Source of the DNA: Pseudomonas sp. sp1636
GTDB lineage: Bacteria > Pseudomonadota > Gammaproteobacteria > Pseudomonadales > Pseudomonadaceae
Assembly: GCF_030376615.1 (NCBI RefSeq)
Contig: NZ_JARRAB010000025.1
Span: 1 to 53,654, forward strand
Length of the DNA stretch: 53,654 bases
Direction of reading: 5' to 3'
The translations under genes were made by a program, and so were the position numbers. Positions 1-7,824 of the stretch are shown one piece after another. Under the pieces are notes generated by a model that had not been told where the DNA came from, did not search any database, and was given only the letters and a program-made list of their open reading frames with translations. How positions within the stretch are numbered: the stretch's first letter is position 1; each line of letters opens with the position of its first letter.

Positions 1-1332
1 GCTGCTCTTGGCGGCGGGTGCCATCTGGCTCAGGGCTTCGCCGCTGAGGCCGGTGATTTCGCTGAGGCGCTGGCGCATCAGGGTGCGCAGGTTGTGGCCG
101 GGGATCTTGTCGATCAGCGGGGCGGCCAGGGTCACCAGGTGCGCCTTGCCCTCCAGTGAGCGCGGGTCGGCCTCTTCGCTGAGCTGCTGGAAGAAGTAGT
201 CGGCCAGCGGTTGCGCCTGCTGGTTGATGCGGGCGCGAAAGGCGTCGGTGCCTTCGCTGCGCACCAGGGTGTCCGGGTCTTCGCCGTCGGGGAGGAACAG
301 GAAGCGCGCGCGCCGACCGTCCTGCAGGCTGGGCAGGGTCGCCTCCAGGGCGCGCCAGGCCGCGTTGCGCCCGGCCGCGTCGCCGTCGAAGCAGAACAGC
401 ACGCTGGGCACGATGCGGAACAGGCGCTTGAGGTGTTCTGCGCTGGTGGCGGTGCCGAGGGTGGCGACGGCGTTGCGCAGGCCTTGCTGGGCCAGGGCGA
501 TGACGTCCATGTAGCCCTCGACCACCATGATCTCGTCGAGGTCGCGGTTGCTCTTGCGGGCCTCGAACAGGCCGTAGAGTTCCTGGCCCTTGTGGAAAAC
601 CGGGGTTTCCGGGGAGTTCAGGTACTTGGGTTTGTCGTCGCCGAGCACTCGCCCGCCGAAGGCGATCACCCGGCCGCGGCTGTCGCGGATGGGGAAAATC
701 ACCCGGTCGCGGAAGCGGTCGTAGCGCTTGATTTTCTCCGGGTTGTCGGCGTTTTCCACCAGCAGGCCGGCATCGATCATGGCCTTCTGTTGCAGGCTGT
801 CGCTGGCCAGGTGCTTGTGCAGGTTGTCCCAGCCGGGCGGGGCGAAGCCGAGGCCGAAATCGCGGGCGATCTCGCCGGACAGGCCGCGGCCCTTGAGGTA
901 GTCGACGGCGGCCTGACGCTGCGGGTGGCCCTTCAAGGCCTGGCGGTAGTACTCGGCGGCGGCGCTCAGCAGCGGGTAAAGCGGTGAGTCGCTGGGTTGG
1001 CGCGGTTTGTTGTTGCTGTTGCGTCCGCCTTCCTCGTGCGGCACGTCCATGCCGGCGCGCTTGGCCAGATCTTCGACCGCCTGGGGGAAGTCCAGTTGGT
1101 CGTGATCCATGACAAAGCCCAGGGCGTTGCCACCGGCACCGCAGCCGAAGCAGTAATAGAACTGTTTGTCCGGGCTGACGCTGAACGAGGGGGTTTTTTC
1201 TTTATGGAAGGGGCAGCAGGCGGTGTAATTCTTGCCGGCCTTTTTCAGCTGGATGCGCGAGGCGACCACGTCGACGATGTCGGTGCGGTTGAGCAGGTCA
1301 TCGATAAAAGACTGTGGGATCAGGCCGGCCAT
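1..1332 (-). CDS. dnaG: DNA primase DnaG (C-terminus cut by window edge)
   Basis: Synthesises RNA primers at the replication fork and works with the DnaB helicase. Translating the minus strand from the ATG at 1332 gives 444 uninterrupted codons running off the left edge. The N-terminus begins MAGLIPQSFIDDLL and carries a CHC2 zinc finger (C40, H43, C61, C64). The TOPRIM core follows, with EGYMD at about 272-276 and the metal-binding DGD at about 316-318. Family members are about 650 residues, so the C-terminal DnaB-interaction domain is outside the window. It lies downstream of rpsU, separated by a terminator at 1391-1427, as in the classic rpsU-dnaG-rpoD macromolecular-synthesis operon. Identification is secure; only the end is missing. 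Confidence 0.97.
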   Translation of the reverse strand, partial: MAGLIPQSFIDDLLNRTDIVDVVASRIQLKKAGKNYTACCPFHKEKTPSFSVSPDKQFYYCFGCGAGGNALGFVMDHDQLDFPQAVEDLAKRAGMDVPHEEGGRNSNNKPRQPSDSPLYPLLSAAAEYYRQALKGHPQRQAAVDYLKGRGLSGEIARDFGLGFAPPGWDNLHKHLASDSLQQKAMIDAGLLVENADNPEKIKRYDRFRDRVIFPIRDSRGRVIAFGGRVLGDDKPKYLNSPETPVFHKGQELYGLFEARKSNRDLDEIMVVEGYMDVIALAQQGLRNAVATLGTATSAEHLKRLFRIVPSVLFCFDGDAAGRNAAWRALEATLPSLQDGRRARFLFLPDGEDPDTLVRSEGTDAFRARINQQAQPLADYFFQQLSEEADPRSLEGKAHLVTLAAPLIDKIPGHNLRTLMRQRLSEITGLSGEALSQMAPAAKSS

Positions 1333-1390
1333 AGGCGCTCAGGATACTGCCGTGCGAGGCGGCTGGACAAATATTGCGGGAAACGGAAAC

Positions 1391-1427
1391 TAAAAGACTC
1401 CGCGCCACCCGTGGGTGGTGCGGAGTC
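1391..1427 (-). terminator. Rho-independent terminator between rpsU and dnaG
   Basis: On the minus strand a 15-bp stem (GACTCCGCACCACCC pairing with the arm at 1396-1410, one G-U wobble) with a two-base loop is followed at once by TTTTA. This is the form of an intrinsic terminator. It sits where the E. coli macromolecular-synthesis operon has its rpsU-dnaG terminator, so it probably sets a high rpsU to dnaG transcript ratio by partial read-through. Confidence 0.8.
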
Positions 1428-1437
1428 CCAAAGCGAA

Positions 1438-1455
1438 GCCCGGCCGAGGCCGGGC
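1438..1455 (-). other. GC-rich hairpin between rpsU and dnaG
   Basis: A perfect 7-bp or longer palindrome, GCCCGGCCGAGGCCGGGC on plus, lies 10 bases upstream of the terminator stem in the transcript. There is no T-tract. It could protect the 3' end of the rpsU message or be a processing site between rpsU and dnaG; the role is inferred only. Confidence 0.45.
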
Positions 1456-1504
1456 ATTCAGGCGTTGCGCTTGTAGCTATGCGTGCAGGCGAAAGCCGCG
1501 GCGC

Positions 1505-1720
1505 TTAGTACAGGCGGACGCTACGGCGCTGTTCGCGCTGTACTTTCTTGGCGTGACGCTTAACAGCGGCTGCTGCTTTGCGCTTACGCTCGGAAGTCGG
1601 CTTTTCATAAAATTCACGGCTGCGAACTTCGGCCAAAACACCGGCTTTTTCGCAGGAGCGCTTAAAACGACGCAGAGCTACGTCGAAGGGTTCGTTCTCT
1701 TTAACTTTGACGGCTGGCAT
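1505..1720 (-). CDS. rpsU: 30S ribosomal protein S21
   Basis: Small-subunit ribosomal protein needed for normal initiation on the 30S. The protein is 71 residues, starts MPAVKVKENEPFDVALRRF and ends in the very basic tail KKVQREQRRSVRLY, all typical of bS21. An in-frame ATG further upstream (1927) would add about 70 residues unlike S21, so the ATG at 1720 with AAGAAGG upstream is chosen. It is divergent from tsaD and followed by a terminator and then dnaG, the conserved arrangement. Length and sequence leave little doubt. Confidence 0.98.
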   Translation of the reverse strand: MPAVKVKENEPFDVALRRFKRSCEKAGVLAEVRSREFYEKPTSERKRKAAAAVKRHAKKVQREQRRSVRLY

Positions 1721-1803
1721 CCAGGGCGTACCTTCTTTATTACCGGGGGGTGTCGTACTCCTGGCAAATGGCGCTGGAGAACGTACGTTTTTAAGGGTTG
1801 CGG

Positions 1804-1832
1804 ATGTTACCGCCTCATTGGCCGGAATGCAA
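1804..1832 (-). promoter_or_regulatory. Likely sigma-70 promoter of rpsU-dnaG
   Basis: Read on the minus strand, TTGCAT (1827-1832) and TAACAT (1804-1809) are separated by 17 bases, a good housekeeping spacing. The promoter lies 84 bases upstream of the rpsU start in the rpsU/tsaD divergent gap. Assigned by pattern only. Confidence 0.5.
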
Positions 1833-1925
1833 AGCCTCTGATCGAAAAGCGCTGGTCTGAGTCCGTCGGCGCCGATTATCATGCGCGCCTTCTGGCGTTT
1901 AGCCCTCGATATCAAGGCGTTGCCC

Positions 1926-2951
1926 ATGCTGGTACTGGGATTGGAAACTTCCTGCGATGAGACCGGTGTCGCACTCTATCATAGCGAGCGTGGCCTGCTG
2001 GCGGATGCGTTGTTCAGCCAGATCGATCAGCACCGTATCTACGGCGGGGTGGTGCCCGAACTGGCCTCGCGCGATCACGTCAAACGCATGCTGCCGTTGA
2101 TTCGCGAGGTATTGGCCGAGGCCGAATGCACAGCCGGCGATATCCAGGCCATTGCCTATACCGCCGGCCCCGGCCTGGTCGGGGCGCTGCTGGTGGGGGC
2201 TTCCTGTGCCCAGGCGCTGGCCTTTGCCTGGGGCATTCCGGCGCTGGGCGTGCACCATATGGAAGGCCACTTGCTGGCGCCGATGCTGGAAGAAAATCCG
2301 CCGGCTTTTCCGTTCGTCGCTTTGTTGGTCTCCGGTGGCCATACCCAGCTGGTGCGGGTCGATGGCATCGGTCGTTATCAGTTGCTCGGCGAGTCCCTCG
2401 ACGATGCCGCCGGCGAAGCCTTCGACAAGACCGCCAAGTTGATGGGCCTGCAATACCCGGGCGGGCCGGAAATCGCGCGGCTGGCCGAGCAGGGCACGCC
2501 GGGACGCTTTACCTTCCCGCGGCCGATGACCGATCGGCCGGGGCTGGATTTCAGTTTCAGCGGTTTGAAGACTTTTACCCTGAATACCTGGCAGCAGTGC
2601 CGCGCCGCCGGCGATGACGGCGAGCAGACCCGCAGTGACGTCGCCCTGGCGTTCCAGCAGGCGGTGGTCGAGACCCTGACCATCAAGTGCCGGCGGGCGC
2701 TCAAACAGACCGGCTTGAATCGCCTGGTGATCGCCGGCGGTGTCAGTGCGAACAAGGCGTTGCGTTCGGGCCTGGAAAACATGCTGGGCGAGCTCAGGGG
2801 GCAGGTGTTCTATGCTCGTCCGGCGTTCTGCACCGACAATGGCGCGATGATCGCCTATGCCGGCTGCCAGCGTCTCCAGGCCGGCCAGCATGACGGCTTG
2901 AGCATCACGGTGCAGGCGCGTTGGCCGATGGAGCAGCTGCCGGCGCTCTAG
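1926..2951 (+). CDS. tsaD: tRNA N6-adenosine threonylcarbamoyltransferase TsaD
   Basis: Transfers the threonylcarbamoyl group to A37 of ANN-decoding tRNAs, working with TsaB and TsaE in the cytoplasm. The 341-residue product begins MLVLGLETSCDETG, the family N-terminal motif of the ASKHA fold. It has the metal-binding HMEGH at 111-115 and SGGHTQ at about 136-141. The open frame reaches back to 1881, but the ATG at 1926 gives the family N-terminus. It is divergent from rpsU, an arrangement widely conserved in gamma-proteobacteria. Length matches the family; nothing unusual. Confidence 0.97.
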   Translation: MLVLGLETSCDETGVALYHSERGLLADALFSQIDQHRIYGGVVPELASRDHVKRMLPLIREVLAEAECTAGDIQAIAYTAGPGLVGALLVGASCAQALAFAWGIPALGVHHMEGHLLAPMLEENPPAFPFVALLVSGGHTQLVRVDGIGRYQLLGESLDDAAGEAFDKTAKLMGLQYPGGPEIARLAEQGTPGRFTFPRPMTDRPGLDFSFSGLKTFTLNTWQQCRAAGDDGEQTRSDVALAFQQAVVETLTIKCRRALKQTGLNRLVIAGGVSANKALRSGLENMLGELRGQVFYARPAFCTDNGAMIAYAGCQRLQAGQHDGLSITVQARWPMEQLPAL

Positions 2952-3021
2952 AGGCAGACTACAAGCCGGTGCCGGGGGCGCCGAGAACGCTTGATGCTGC
3001 TGGGTATCGCTTGGGCGTCCC

Positions 3022-3591
3022 TCAGAACTGCCGCTCTCGGCCGTCGAGCAGGTCGCGCAGGTTGCTGCGGTGCCGCCAGACGATCAGGCCGGTCACGGCG
3101 CTCATCGGCAGCAATGCTTCCGGTTGTTGCCAGGCCAGCAGTGGCAGGCTCAGTGGGGTGGCGATCAGGGCGGCCAATGAGCTGGTGCGGGTCAGGTTGA
3201 AACTCAGTAGCCAGGTGCCGGCGGCCAGCAGTGCCGCTGGCGGGTAAAGCCCCAGCAGCATGCCCGCGGCAGTGGCAACGCCTTTGCCGCCACGGAAGCG
3301 AAAGTACAGCGGGTACAGGTGGCCGATGACGGCGGCGAGGCCCAGCCAGGCTTGTTGCTGCAGGCTCAAGCCAAGCAGGGCGCCGCCCAGTACCGGGAGC
3401 AAGCCTTTGAACAGGTCGCCGAGCAGGGTCAGGGTGGCCAAGCGTTTACCGGCGAGGCGCAGCATATTGGTGGCACCGGGGTTGCCGGAGCCACTGGCGC
3501 GCGGATCCGGCCCGCCCGTCTTGCGGCTGAGGAGAATGGCGAAGGACAGTGAGCCGAGCAGGTAGGCGAGGATCGCCAGTAGCCAAAACAT
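3022..3591 (-). CDS. plsY: Glycerol-3-phosphate acyltransferase PlsY
   Basis: Integral inner-membrane enzyme that transfers an acyl group from acyl-phosphate to glycerol 3-phosphate, the first step of phospholipid synthesis with PlsX. The 189-residue product has about five hydrophobic segments. It carries the family loop motif SGNPGATN (about 35-42) and a second motif GGKGVAT. Start at 3591 (MFWLLAILAYLLG) follows the usual length and has GGA seven bases upstream; an ATG three codons earlier (3600) is possible. Convergent with tsaD, with 70 bases between stops and no obvious terminator. Confidence 0.95.
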   Translation of the reverse strand: MFWLLAILAYLLGSLSFAILLSRKTGGPDPRASGSGNPGATNMLRLAGKRLATLTLLGDLFKGLLPVLGGALLGLSLQQQAWLGLAAVIGHLYPLYFRFRGGKGVATAAGMLLGLYPPAALLAAGTWLLSFNLTRTSSLAALIATPLSLPLLAWQQPEALLPMSAVTGLIVWRHRSNLRDLLDGRERQF

Positions 3592-3626
3592 GGTATCCAT
3601 TGCTCGCTGAGGGAATGGCTGGATTC

Positions 3627-3772
3627 TAGCAGGCCGTTGAGCAACGTAGGCGAGGCAGTCGAGACAAGGCAAAAACAGGCGAGGAAGCGGAGTTTACGAG
3701 CTGTAAATGAGCATTCCGAGCCTGTTTTTAACGCCGTATCGGCAACGTAGGTAGTTTTTCAACGGCCTGCTA
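3627..3772. repeat. 146-bp palindromic MITE-like repeat, copy 1
   Basis: Bounded by perfect 13-bp inverted ends, TAGCAGGCCGTTG (3627-3639) and CAACGGCCTGCTA (3760-3772). A second element of exactly the same length, with the same ends and a related interior, lies at 41924-42069. The interior has the shared block AAGCGGAG..TACGAG..AATGAGCAT and further internal complementarity. No open frame is present, so it would be a non-autonomous element or a structured-RNA repeat. It sits in the plsY-folB gap. Confidence 0.8.
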
Positions 3773-3940
3773 GCAGCCTGTCGGGCTTAACACGGTTGTA
3801 CTGCGCAAGGTGCTAACCCCGGTGCGGTGGGCGATGGCTTGCAGGGCGAGCACGATGAGTCGAAAGCGTGGTGTACGAGTCGCAAATGAGCAGCTAAACC
3901 TGATTTCAACGCCGTATAGTCGTGCGCAGTAGTGGTTCCT
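3773..3940. repeat. Degenerate repeat copy abutting the first
   Basis: Directly after copy 1, TAGCAGCCTGTCGG starts another stretch whose second half (about 3868-3935) resembles the interior of the 146-bp element: GTACGAG, AATGAGCA, GATTTCAACGCCGTATAG and GCGCAGTAG occur in order. The far end is not a clean inverted repeat of the near end, so it is probably a decayed or different subfamily member. Together with copy 1 it fills the 413-base gene-free interval 3592-4004. Confidence 0.55.
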
Positions 3941-4004
3941 CGGTCAGCCAGCGATATGGTGCGACTTTGTCGTGTGGTGGTTTGTCGTGTTGTGGAGAGA
4001 GTGC

Positions 4005-4361
4005 TTGGACATAGTTTTTATTGAAGGTCTGGAAGTCGATACGGTAATCGGCGCCTATGACTGGGAGCGAACCATTCGCCAGTGTTTGCGCCTGGATCTG
4101 TGCCTGGGTTGGGACAACCGTCCGGCAGCGGCGGGTGACGACCTGAACCGGGCGCTCGATTACGCGGCGGTGTCGGCGCGCGTGCAGGCCTTCGCCAGCG
4201 AGGCGCAGTTCATTCTGGTGGAGACCTTTGCCGAGCGGCTGGCCGCGGTGTTGATGAGCGAGTTCCAGATTCCCTGGCTGCGCCTCAGGGTGACCAAGCC
4301 CGGTGCGGTGCCGGCGGCGATTGGCGGTGTTGGCGTGGAGATCGAGCGCGGATGTCGCTAA
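4005..4361 (+). CDS. folB: Dihydroneopterin aldolase FolB
   Basis: Converts 7,8-dihydroneopterin to 6-hydroxymethyl-dihydropterin in folate synthesis; cytoplasmic. The 118-residue product reads (M)DIVFIEGLEVDTVIGAYDWER, the family start. An ATG at 3972 would add eleven odd residues (WWFVVLWREC), so the TTG at 4005 is preferred, preceded by GGAGAG at a normal distance. The product keeps the C-terminal VRVTKPGAVPAA-type segment of the family. It overlaps folK by 10 bases, so the two are translationally coupled, and the products act consecutively. Confidence 0.93.
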   Translation: MDIVFIEGLEVDTVIGAYDWERTIRQCLRLDLCLGWDNRPAAAGDDLNRALDYAAVSARVQAFASEAQFILVETFAERLAAVLMSEFQIPWLRLRVTKPGAVPAAIGGVGVEIERGCR

Positions 4362-4891
4362 TTCCGGTTGTGCTTGGCCTGGGTAGCAATATCGAGCGTG
4401 AGGCTCATTTGCACGCCGGGCTCGATGCGTTGGCCGCTATCCTTCGCGACATGCGCTGCTCGCCAGTGTTCGAAAGTCAGGCGGTGGGCATCAAGAGCGG
4501 GCCCTTCTTCAATCTGGTGGTGACGGGCTATAGCGAGCTGCCGCTGGGTGAATTGGATCGCCGGCTGAAGTTCATCGAGGCGGACAACGGCCGTTATGCG
4601 CCCGAGCGCAAGGGTCTGCCGTTGGATATCGATGTGCTGCTGTATGGCGATCAGGTCGGCAATTTCGACGGGCTGGTGCTGCCGCGCGCGGAAATCCTGA
4701 AAAACGCCTTTGTGCTCTGGCCGTTGGCGCTGCTGCTGCCGGATACCCTGCACCCCGCCGAACAGCGCAGCTTTGCCGCGCTGTGGCGGGCGGCGCGGAT
4801 CGAGCAGCAACTCCAGCCTGTGGCATTCCAGTGGCGCGGCCGCGAGCTGACCCCGGCCGAGTTGCTTCAGGCCTCTCCACGGCGCGCCTAG
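4352..4891 (+). CDS. folK: 6-hydroxymethyl-7,8-dihydropterin pyrophosphokinase FolK
   Basis: Transfers pyrophosphate from ATP to the pterin made by FolB. The 179-residue product starts MSLIPVVLGLGSNI with the family GLGSN motif, followed by the pterin-binding and ATP-binding segments (FFNLVV, then LPLDIDVLLYGD at about 90-101 with the DID acidic pair). The C-terminal half is somewhat less typical than the N-terminal half but still in length range. Overlaps folB; convergent with cca. Confidence 0.93.
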   Translation: MSLIPVVLGLGSNIEREAHLHAGLDALAAILRDMRCSPVFESQAVGIKSGPFFNLVVTGYSELPLGELDRRLKFIEADNGRYAPERKGLPLDIDVLLYGDQVGNFDGLVLPRAEILKNAFVLWPLALLLPDTLHPAEQRSFAALWRAARIEQQLQPVAFQWRGRELTPAELLQASPRRA

Positions 4892-4922
4892 GCGGCCCTG
4901 CGCCATCCGTCAGGGCACGGGC

Positions 4923-6146
4923 CTACGGCTGTGCCTTGTAGGCCTTGAGCGCCTTGAGGCGCTCGCGCATAAGCGCCTCGCCCAGCTCGGGGCCTTGCAA
5001 GCCCTGCTCCAGCAGCGGCTGTACCGCCACGGCACGCACCGCCTGCATGGCGCCGCGCAGGTAGCCGGCCTGCGGGTAGTCGCGTTGTTCCAGCCCGTCC
5101 CGCCCGCGGGCATCCATTTCGCAGGCCGCGATGAATGCCTCGAAGCGCTGCGGGCGGCGAAATACGTCGAAGTGCTGCAGCAGTTTCAGCAGGGTCGAGG
5201 CTTTCAGCTCCAGGGCGCGGTGGCCGTGGGTGTGGTATTCGCCGACCAGCAGGGCCAGTTCCTGGCAGTCTTTCGGTGCCTTGCTGCGCTGGTTGATCGC
5301 GCGGATCAGCTTCAGGCCGCGCTGCTCGTGGGCGATATGCCGCGGCCAGTCGGCGACCGGGGTCAGGCCTTTGCCGACATCGTGCAGCAGGCAGGCCCAG
5401 CGCACCGCCAGCGGTTGTTGGTGTTCGGCGCATTGACGCAGCACGCTGAGGACATGCGCGCCGGTGTCGATTTCCGGGTGATGGGCGGGTGGTTGGGGCA
5501 CGCCGAACAGGGCGTCGACTTCCGGCAGCAGCGCCTCGAGGGCGCCGCAGTCGCGCAGTACCTGGACGAACACGTCGGGGCGCGGTTCGAGCAGGGCGCG
5601 GGAAATTTCCTTCCAGCTGCGCTCGGCGGTCAGCGCCGCCAGCTCGCCGGAGCCGCTCAGTTGCCGCATCAGGGCCAGGGTCTCGGGCGCCACGCGAAAG
5701 CCCAGTGGTGCGTAGCGCGCGGCGAAGCGGGCGACCCGCAGCACCCGCAGCGGGTCTTCGGCGAAGGCCGGGGAGACGTGCCGCAGCAGCTTGGCGGCGA
5801 GGTCGCGCTGGCCGCCATAGGGGTCGATCAGGCGGCCCTGGGCATCCTCGGCCATGGCGTTGACGGTGAGGTCGCGGCGGATCAGGTCTTCTTCGAGGGT
5901 GACGTCCGGGCTGGCGTAGAAGGTGAAGCCGCCATAGCCGCGCCCGCTCTTGCGCTCGGTGCGCGCCAGGGCATACTCCTCGCCGGTTTGCGGGTGCAGG
6001 AACACCGGGAAGTCTGCGCCCACCGGGCGATAGCCCTGCTCCAGCATCTGCTCGGCACTGGCGCCGACCACCACCCAGTCGACCTCGGTCACCGTTCGAC
6101 CCAGCAGGCGATCGCGCACCGCGCCGCCGACTTTGTAGATTTGCAT
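4923..6146 (-). CDS. cca: Multifunctional CCA tRNA nucleotidyltransferase
   Basis: Adds or repairs the 3' CCA of tRNA. The 407-residue protein has the nucleotidyltransferase head with GGAVRD (7-12), the EVD catalytic segment (21-23), RRDLTVNA (90-97) and the arginine-rich nucleotide-selection region. A C-terminal HD domain follows, with H231 and HD at 255-256. In E. coli-type enzymes that domain carries phosphohydrolase activity. The usual first acid of the DxD pair is E21 here, a conservative change. Start at 6146 gives MQIYKVGGAVRD. Convergent with folK, 31 bases apart. Confidence 0.95.
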   Translation of the reverse strand: MQIYKVGGAVRDRLLGRTVTEVDWVVVGASAEQMLEQGYRPVGADFPVFLHPQTGEEYALARTERKSGRGYGGFTFYASPDVTLEEDLIRRDLTVNAMAEDAQGRLIDPYGGQRDLAAKLLRHVSPAFAEDPLRVLRVARFAARYAPLGFRVAPETLALMRQLSGSGELAALTAERSWKEISRALLEPRPDVFVQVLRDCGALEALLPEVDALFGVPQPPAHHPEIDTGAHVLSVLRQCAEHQQPLAVRWACLLHDVGKGLTPVADWPRHIAHEQRGLKLIRAINQRSKAPKDCQELALLVGEYHTHGHRALELKASTLLKLLQHFDVFRRPQRFEAFIAACEMDARGRDGLEQRDYPQAGYLRGAMQAVRAVAVQPLLEQGLQGPELGEALMRERLKALKAYKAQP

Positions 6147-6236
6147 GTCTGTTCCTCCGCTGAGCGCAGAGGATAACGGTTCGGGTGCGCGGGCGGCCAG
6201 GAAGTTGCCGGATCGGCGCCTGGCGCAGGCTTCACG

Positions 6237-6255
6237 CCGCCGATCAAATCGGCGG
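6237..6255 (-). other. Small palindrome spanning the spoVR stop codon
   Basis: CCGCCGAT-CAA-ATCGGCGG is a perfect 8-bp stem with a three-base loop containing the spoVR stop. No T-tract follows, so it may be a 3'-end stabiliser rather than an intrinsic terminator for the prkA-yeaH-spoVR transcript. Confidence 0.4.
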
Positions 6256-7824
6256 AATGCTCAGGTCGAGTCGGGGGTAGTCGTTGCCCTGATCGTTGTC
6301 CCCCTTGGGCGGTACGTGCTGGGTGTCGATCAATTTGTCGCCCTGCAGGGTCTCCAGGTGAATGTCGAAACCCCAGAGGCGATGCAGGTGCTTGAGCACT
6401 TCGTCGGTGGAGTTGCCCAGGGGTTTGCGGTCGTGCTGCTGATGGCGCAGGGTCAGCGAGCGGTCGCCGCGGCGGTCGATGCTCCAGATCTGGATGTTGG
6501 GTTCGCGATTGCCCAGGTTGTACTGGGCGGCCAGGGTTTCGCGGATGCTTTGGTAGCCCGGTTCGTCATGGATGGCCGGGACTATCAGCTCATCCTTCTG
6601 GTCGTCATCGAGGATGCTGAACAGCTTGAGGTCGCGGATCACCTTGGGCGACAGGTACTGCAGGATGAAGCTCTCGTCCTTGAAGCTGCTCATGGCGAAC
6701 TTGAGGGTGGTCAGCCAGTCGCTGCCGGCGATATCGGGGAACCAGTGTTTGTCCTCGGCGGTGGGCTCTTCGCAGATCCGACGGATGTCGCGGTACATGG
6801 CGAAGCCCAGGGTGTAGGGGTTGATGCCGCTGTAATAGGGGCTGTCGAAGGGCGGTTGGTAGATCACGCTGGTGTGCGACTGGAGAAACTCGATCATGAA
6901 GCCGTCGGTGACCAGACCCTCGTCGTACAGGTCGTTCATCAGGGTGTAATGCCAGAAGCAGGCCCAGCCCTCGTTCATCACCTGGGTTTGGCGCTGCGGG
7001 TAGAAGTACTGGGCGATCTTGCGCACGATGCGGATCACCTCCCGCTGCCAGGGCTCGAGTAGGGGCGCATGTTTTTCCAGGAAATACAGGATGTTTTCCT
7101 GGGGTTCCGAGGGGAAGCGCTTGTTGTCGTACTCGCCGCGTTTGCCGGCGCCCTTGGGAATGGTGCGCCAGAGGTCGTTGATCTGTTTTTGCAGGTGTTC
7201 CTCGCGCTCCTTCTGCCGGCGCCGTTCCTCCTCGGCGGAAATCGGGTAGGGCCGCTTGTAGCGGTCGACCCCGTAATTCATCAGGGCGTGGCAGGAGTCG
7301 AGCAGGTCTTCCACCGCATCGATGCCATGGCGCTCCTCGCACTGCATGATGTATTGCTTGGCGAACACCAGGTAGTCGACGATCGAGCTGGCGTCGGTCC
7401 AGGTGCGGAACAGGTAGTTGCCCTTGAAGAAGCTGTTGTGGCCGTAGCAGGCATGGGCAATCACCAGTGCCTGCATGCACATGGTGTTCTCTTCCATCAG
7501 GTAGGCGATGCAAGGGTCGGAGTTGATCACGATTTCGTAGGCCAGGCCCATCTGCCCGCGTTTGTAATTCTTCTCGGTGCTGAGGAAGTGCTTGCCGTAG
7601 GACCAGTGGTGATAACCCAGCGGCATGCCCACCGAGGCGTAGGCGTCCATCATCTGTTCGGCGGTGATCAGCTCGATCTGGTTGGGATAGGTGTCCAGTG
7701 CATAGCGCTCGGCGAGCCGGCCGATCTCGCGGTCGTAGGCGCGGATCAGCTCGAAGGTCCACTCCGAGCTGATGGAGATCGGTTGACGTTTCTTCTCATG
7801 CGTGGCGCTGTCATACGCTGTCAT
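6244..7824 (-). CDS. SpoVR family protein (YcgB-like)
   Basis: Member of the SpoVR/YcgB family, cytoplasmic, function not biochemically settled; named after a Bacillus cortex-formation gene but common in non-sporulators. The 526-residue protein has the family N-terminal SEWTFELIRAYDREI and the long conserved core. The start codon overlaps the yeaH stop (ATGA, 7821-7824), so it is coupled to yeaH. The trio prkA-yeaH-spoVR is a widely conserved stress set. In E. coli yeaGH is RpoS-linked and responds to nitrogen starvation (from memory). Confidence 0.92.
   Translation of the reverse strand: MTAYDSATHEKKRQPISISSEWTFELIRAYDREIGRLAERYALDTYPNQIELITAEQMMDAYASVGMPLGYHHWSYGKHFLSTEKNYKRGQMGLAYEIVINSDPCIAYLMEENTMCMQALVIAHACYGHNSFFKGNYLFRTWTDASSIVDYLVFAKQYIMQCEERHGIDAVEDLLDSCHALMNYGVDRYKRPYPISAEEERRRQKEREEHLQKQINDLWRTIPKGAGKRGEYDNKRFPSEPQENILYFLEKHAPLLEPWQREVIRIVRKIAQYFYPQRQTQVMNEGWACFWHYTLMNDLYDEGLVTDGFMIEFLQSHTSVIYQPPFDSPYYSGINPYTLGFAMYRDIRRICEEPTAEDKHWFPDIAGSDWLTTLKFAMSSFKDESFILQYLSPKVIRDLKLFSILDDDQKDELIVPAIHDEPGYQSIRETLAAQYNLGNREPNIQIWSIDRRGDRSLTLRHQQHDRKPLGNSTDEVLKHLHRLWGFDIHLETLQGDKLIDTQHVPPKGDNDQGNDYPRLDLSIPPI

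Noticed and set aside
3773..3960. A tRNA or small structured RNA gene in the plsY-folB gap
   Set aside because: No cloverleaf or GGTTCGAATCC-type T-arm is present; the structure is explained by the repeat elements.
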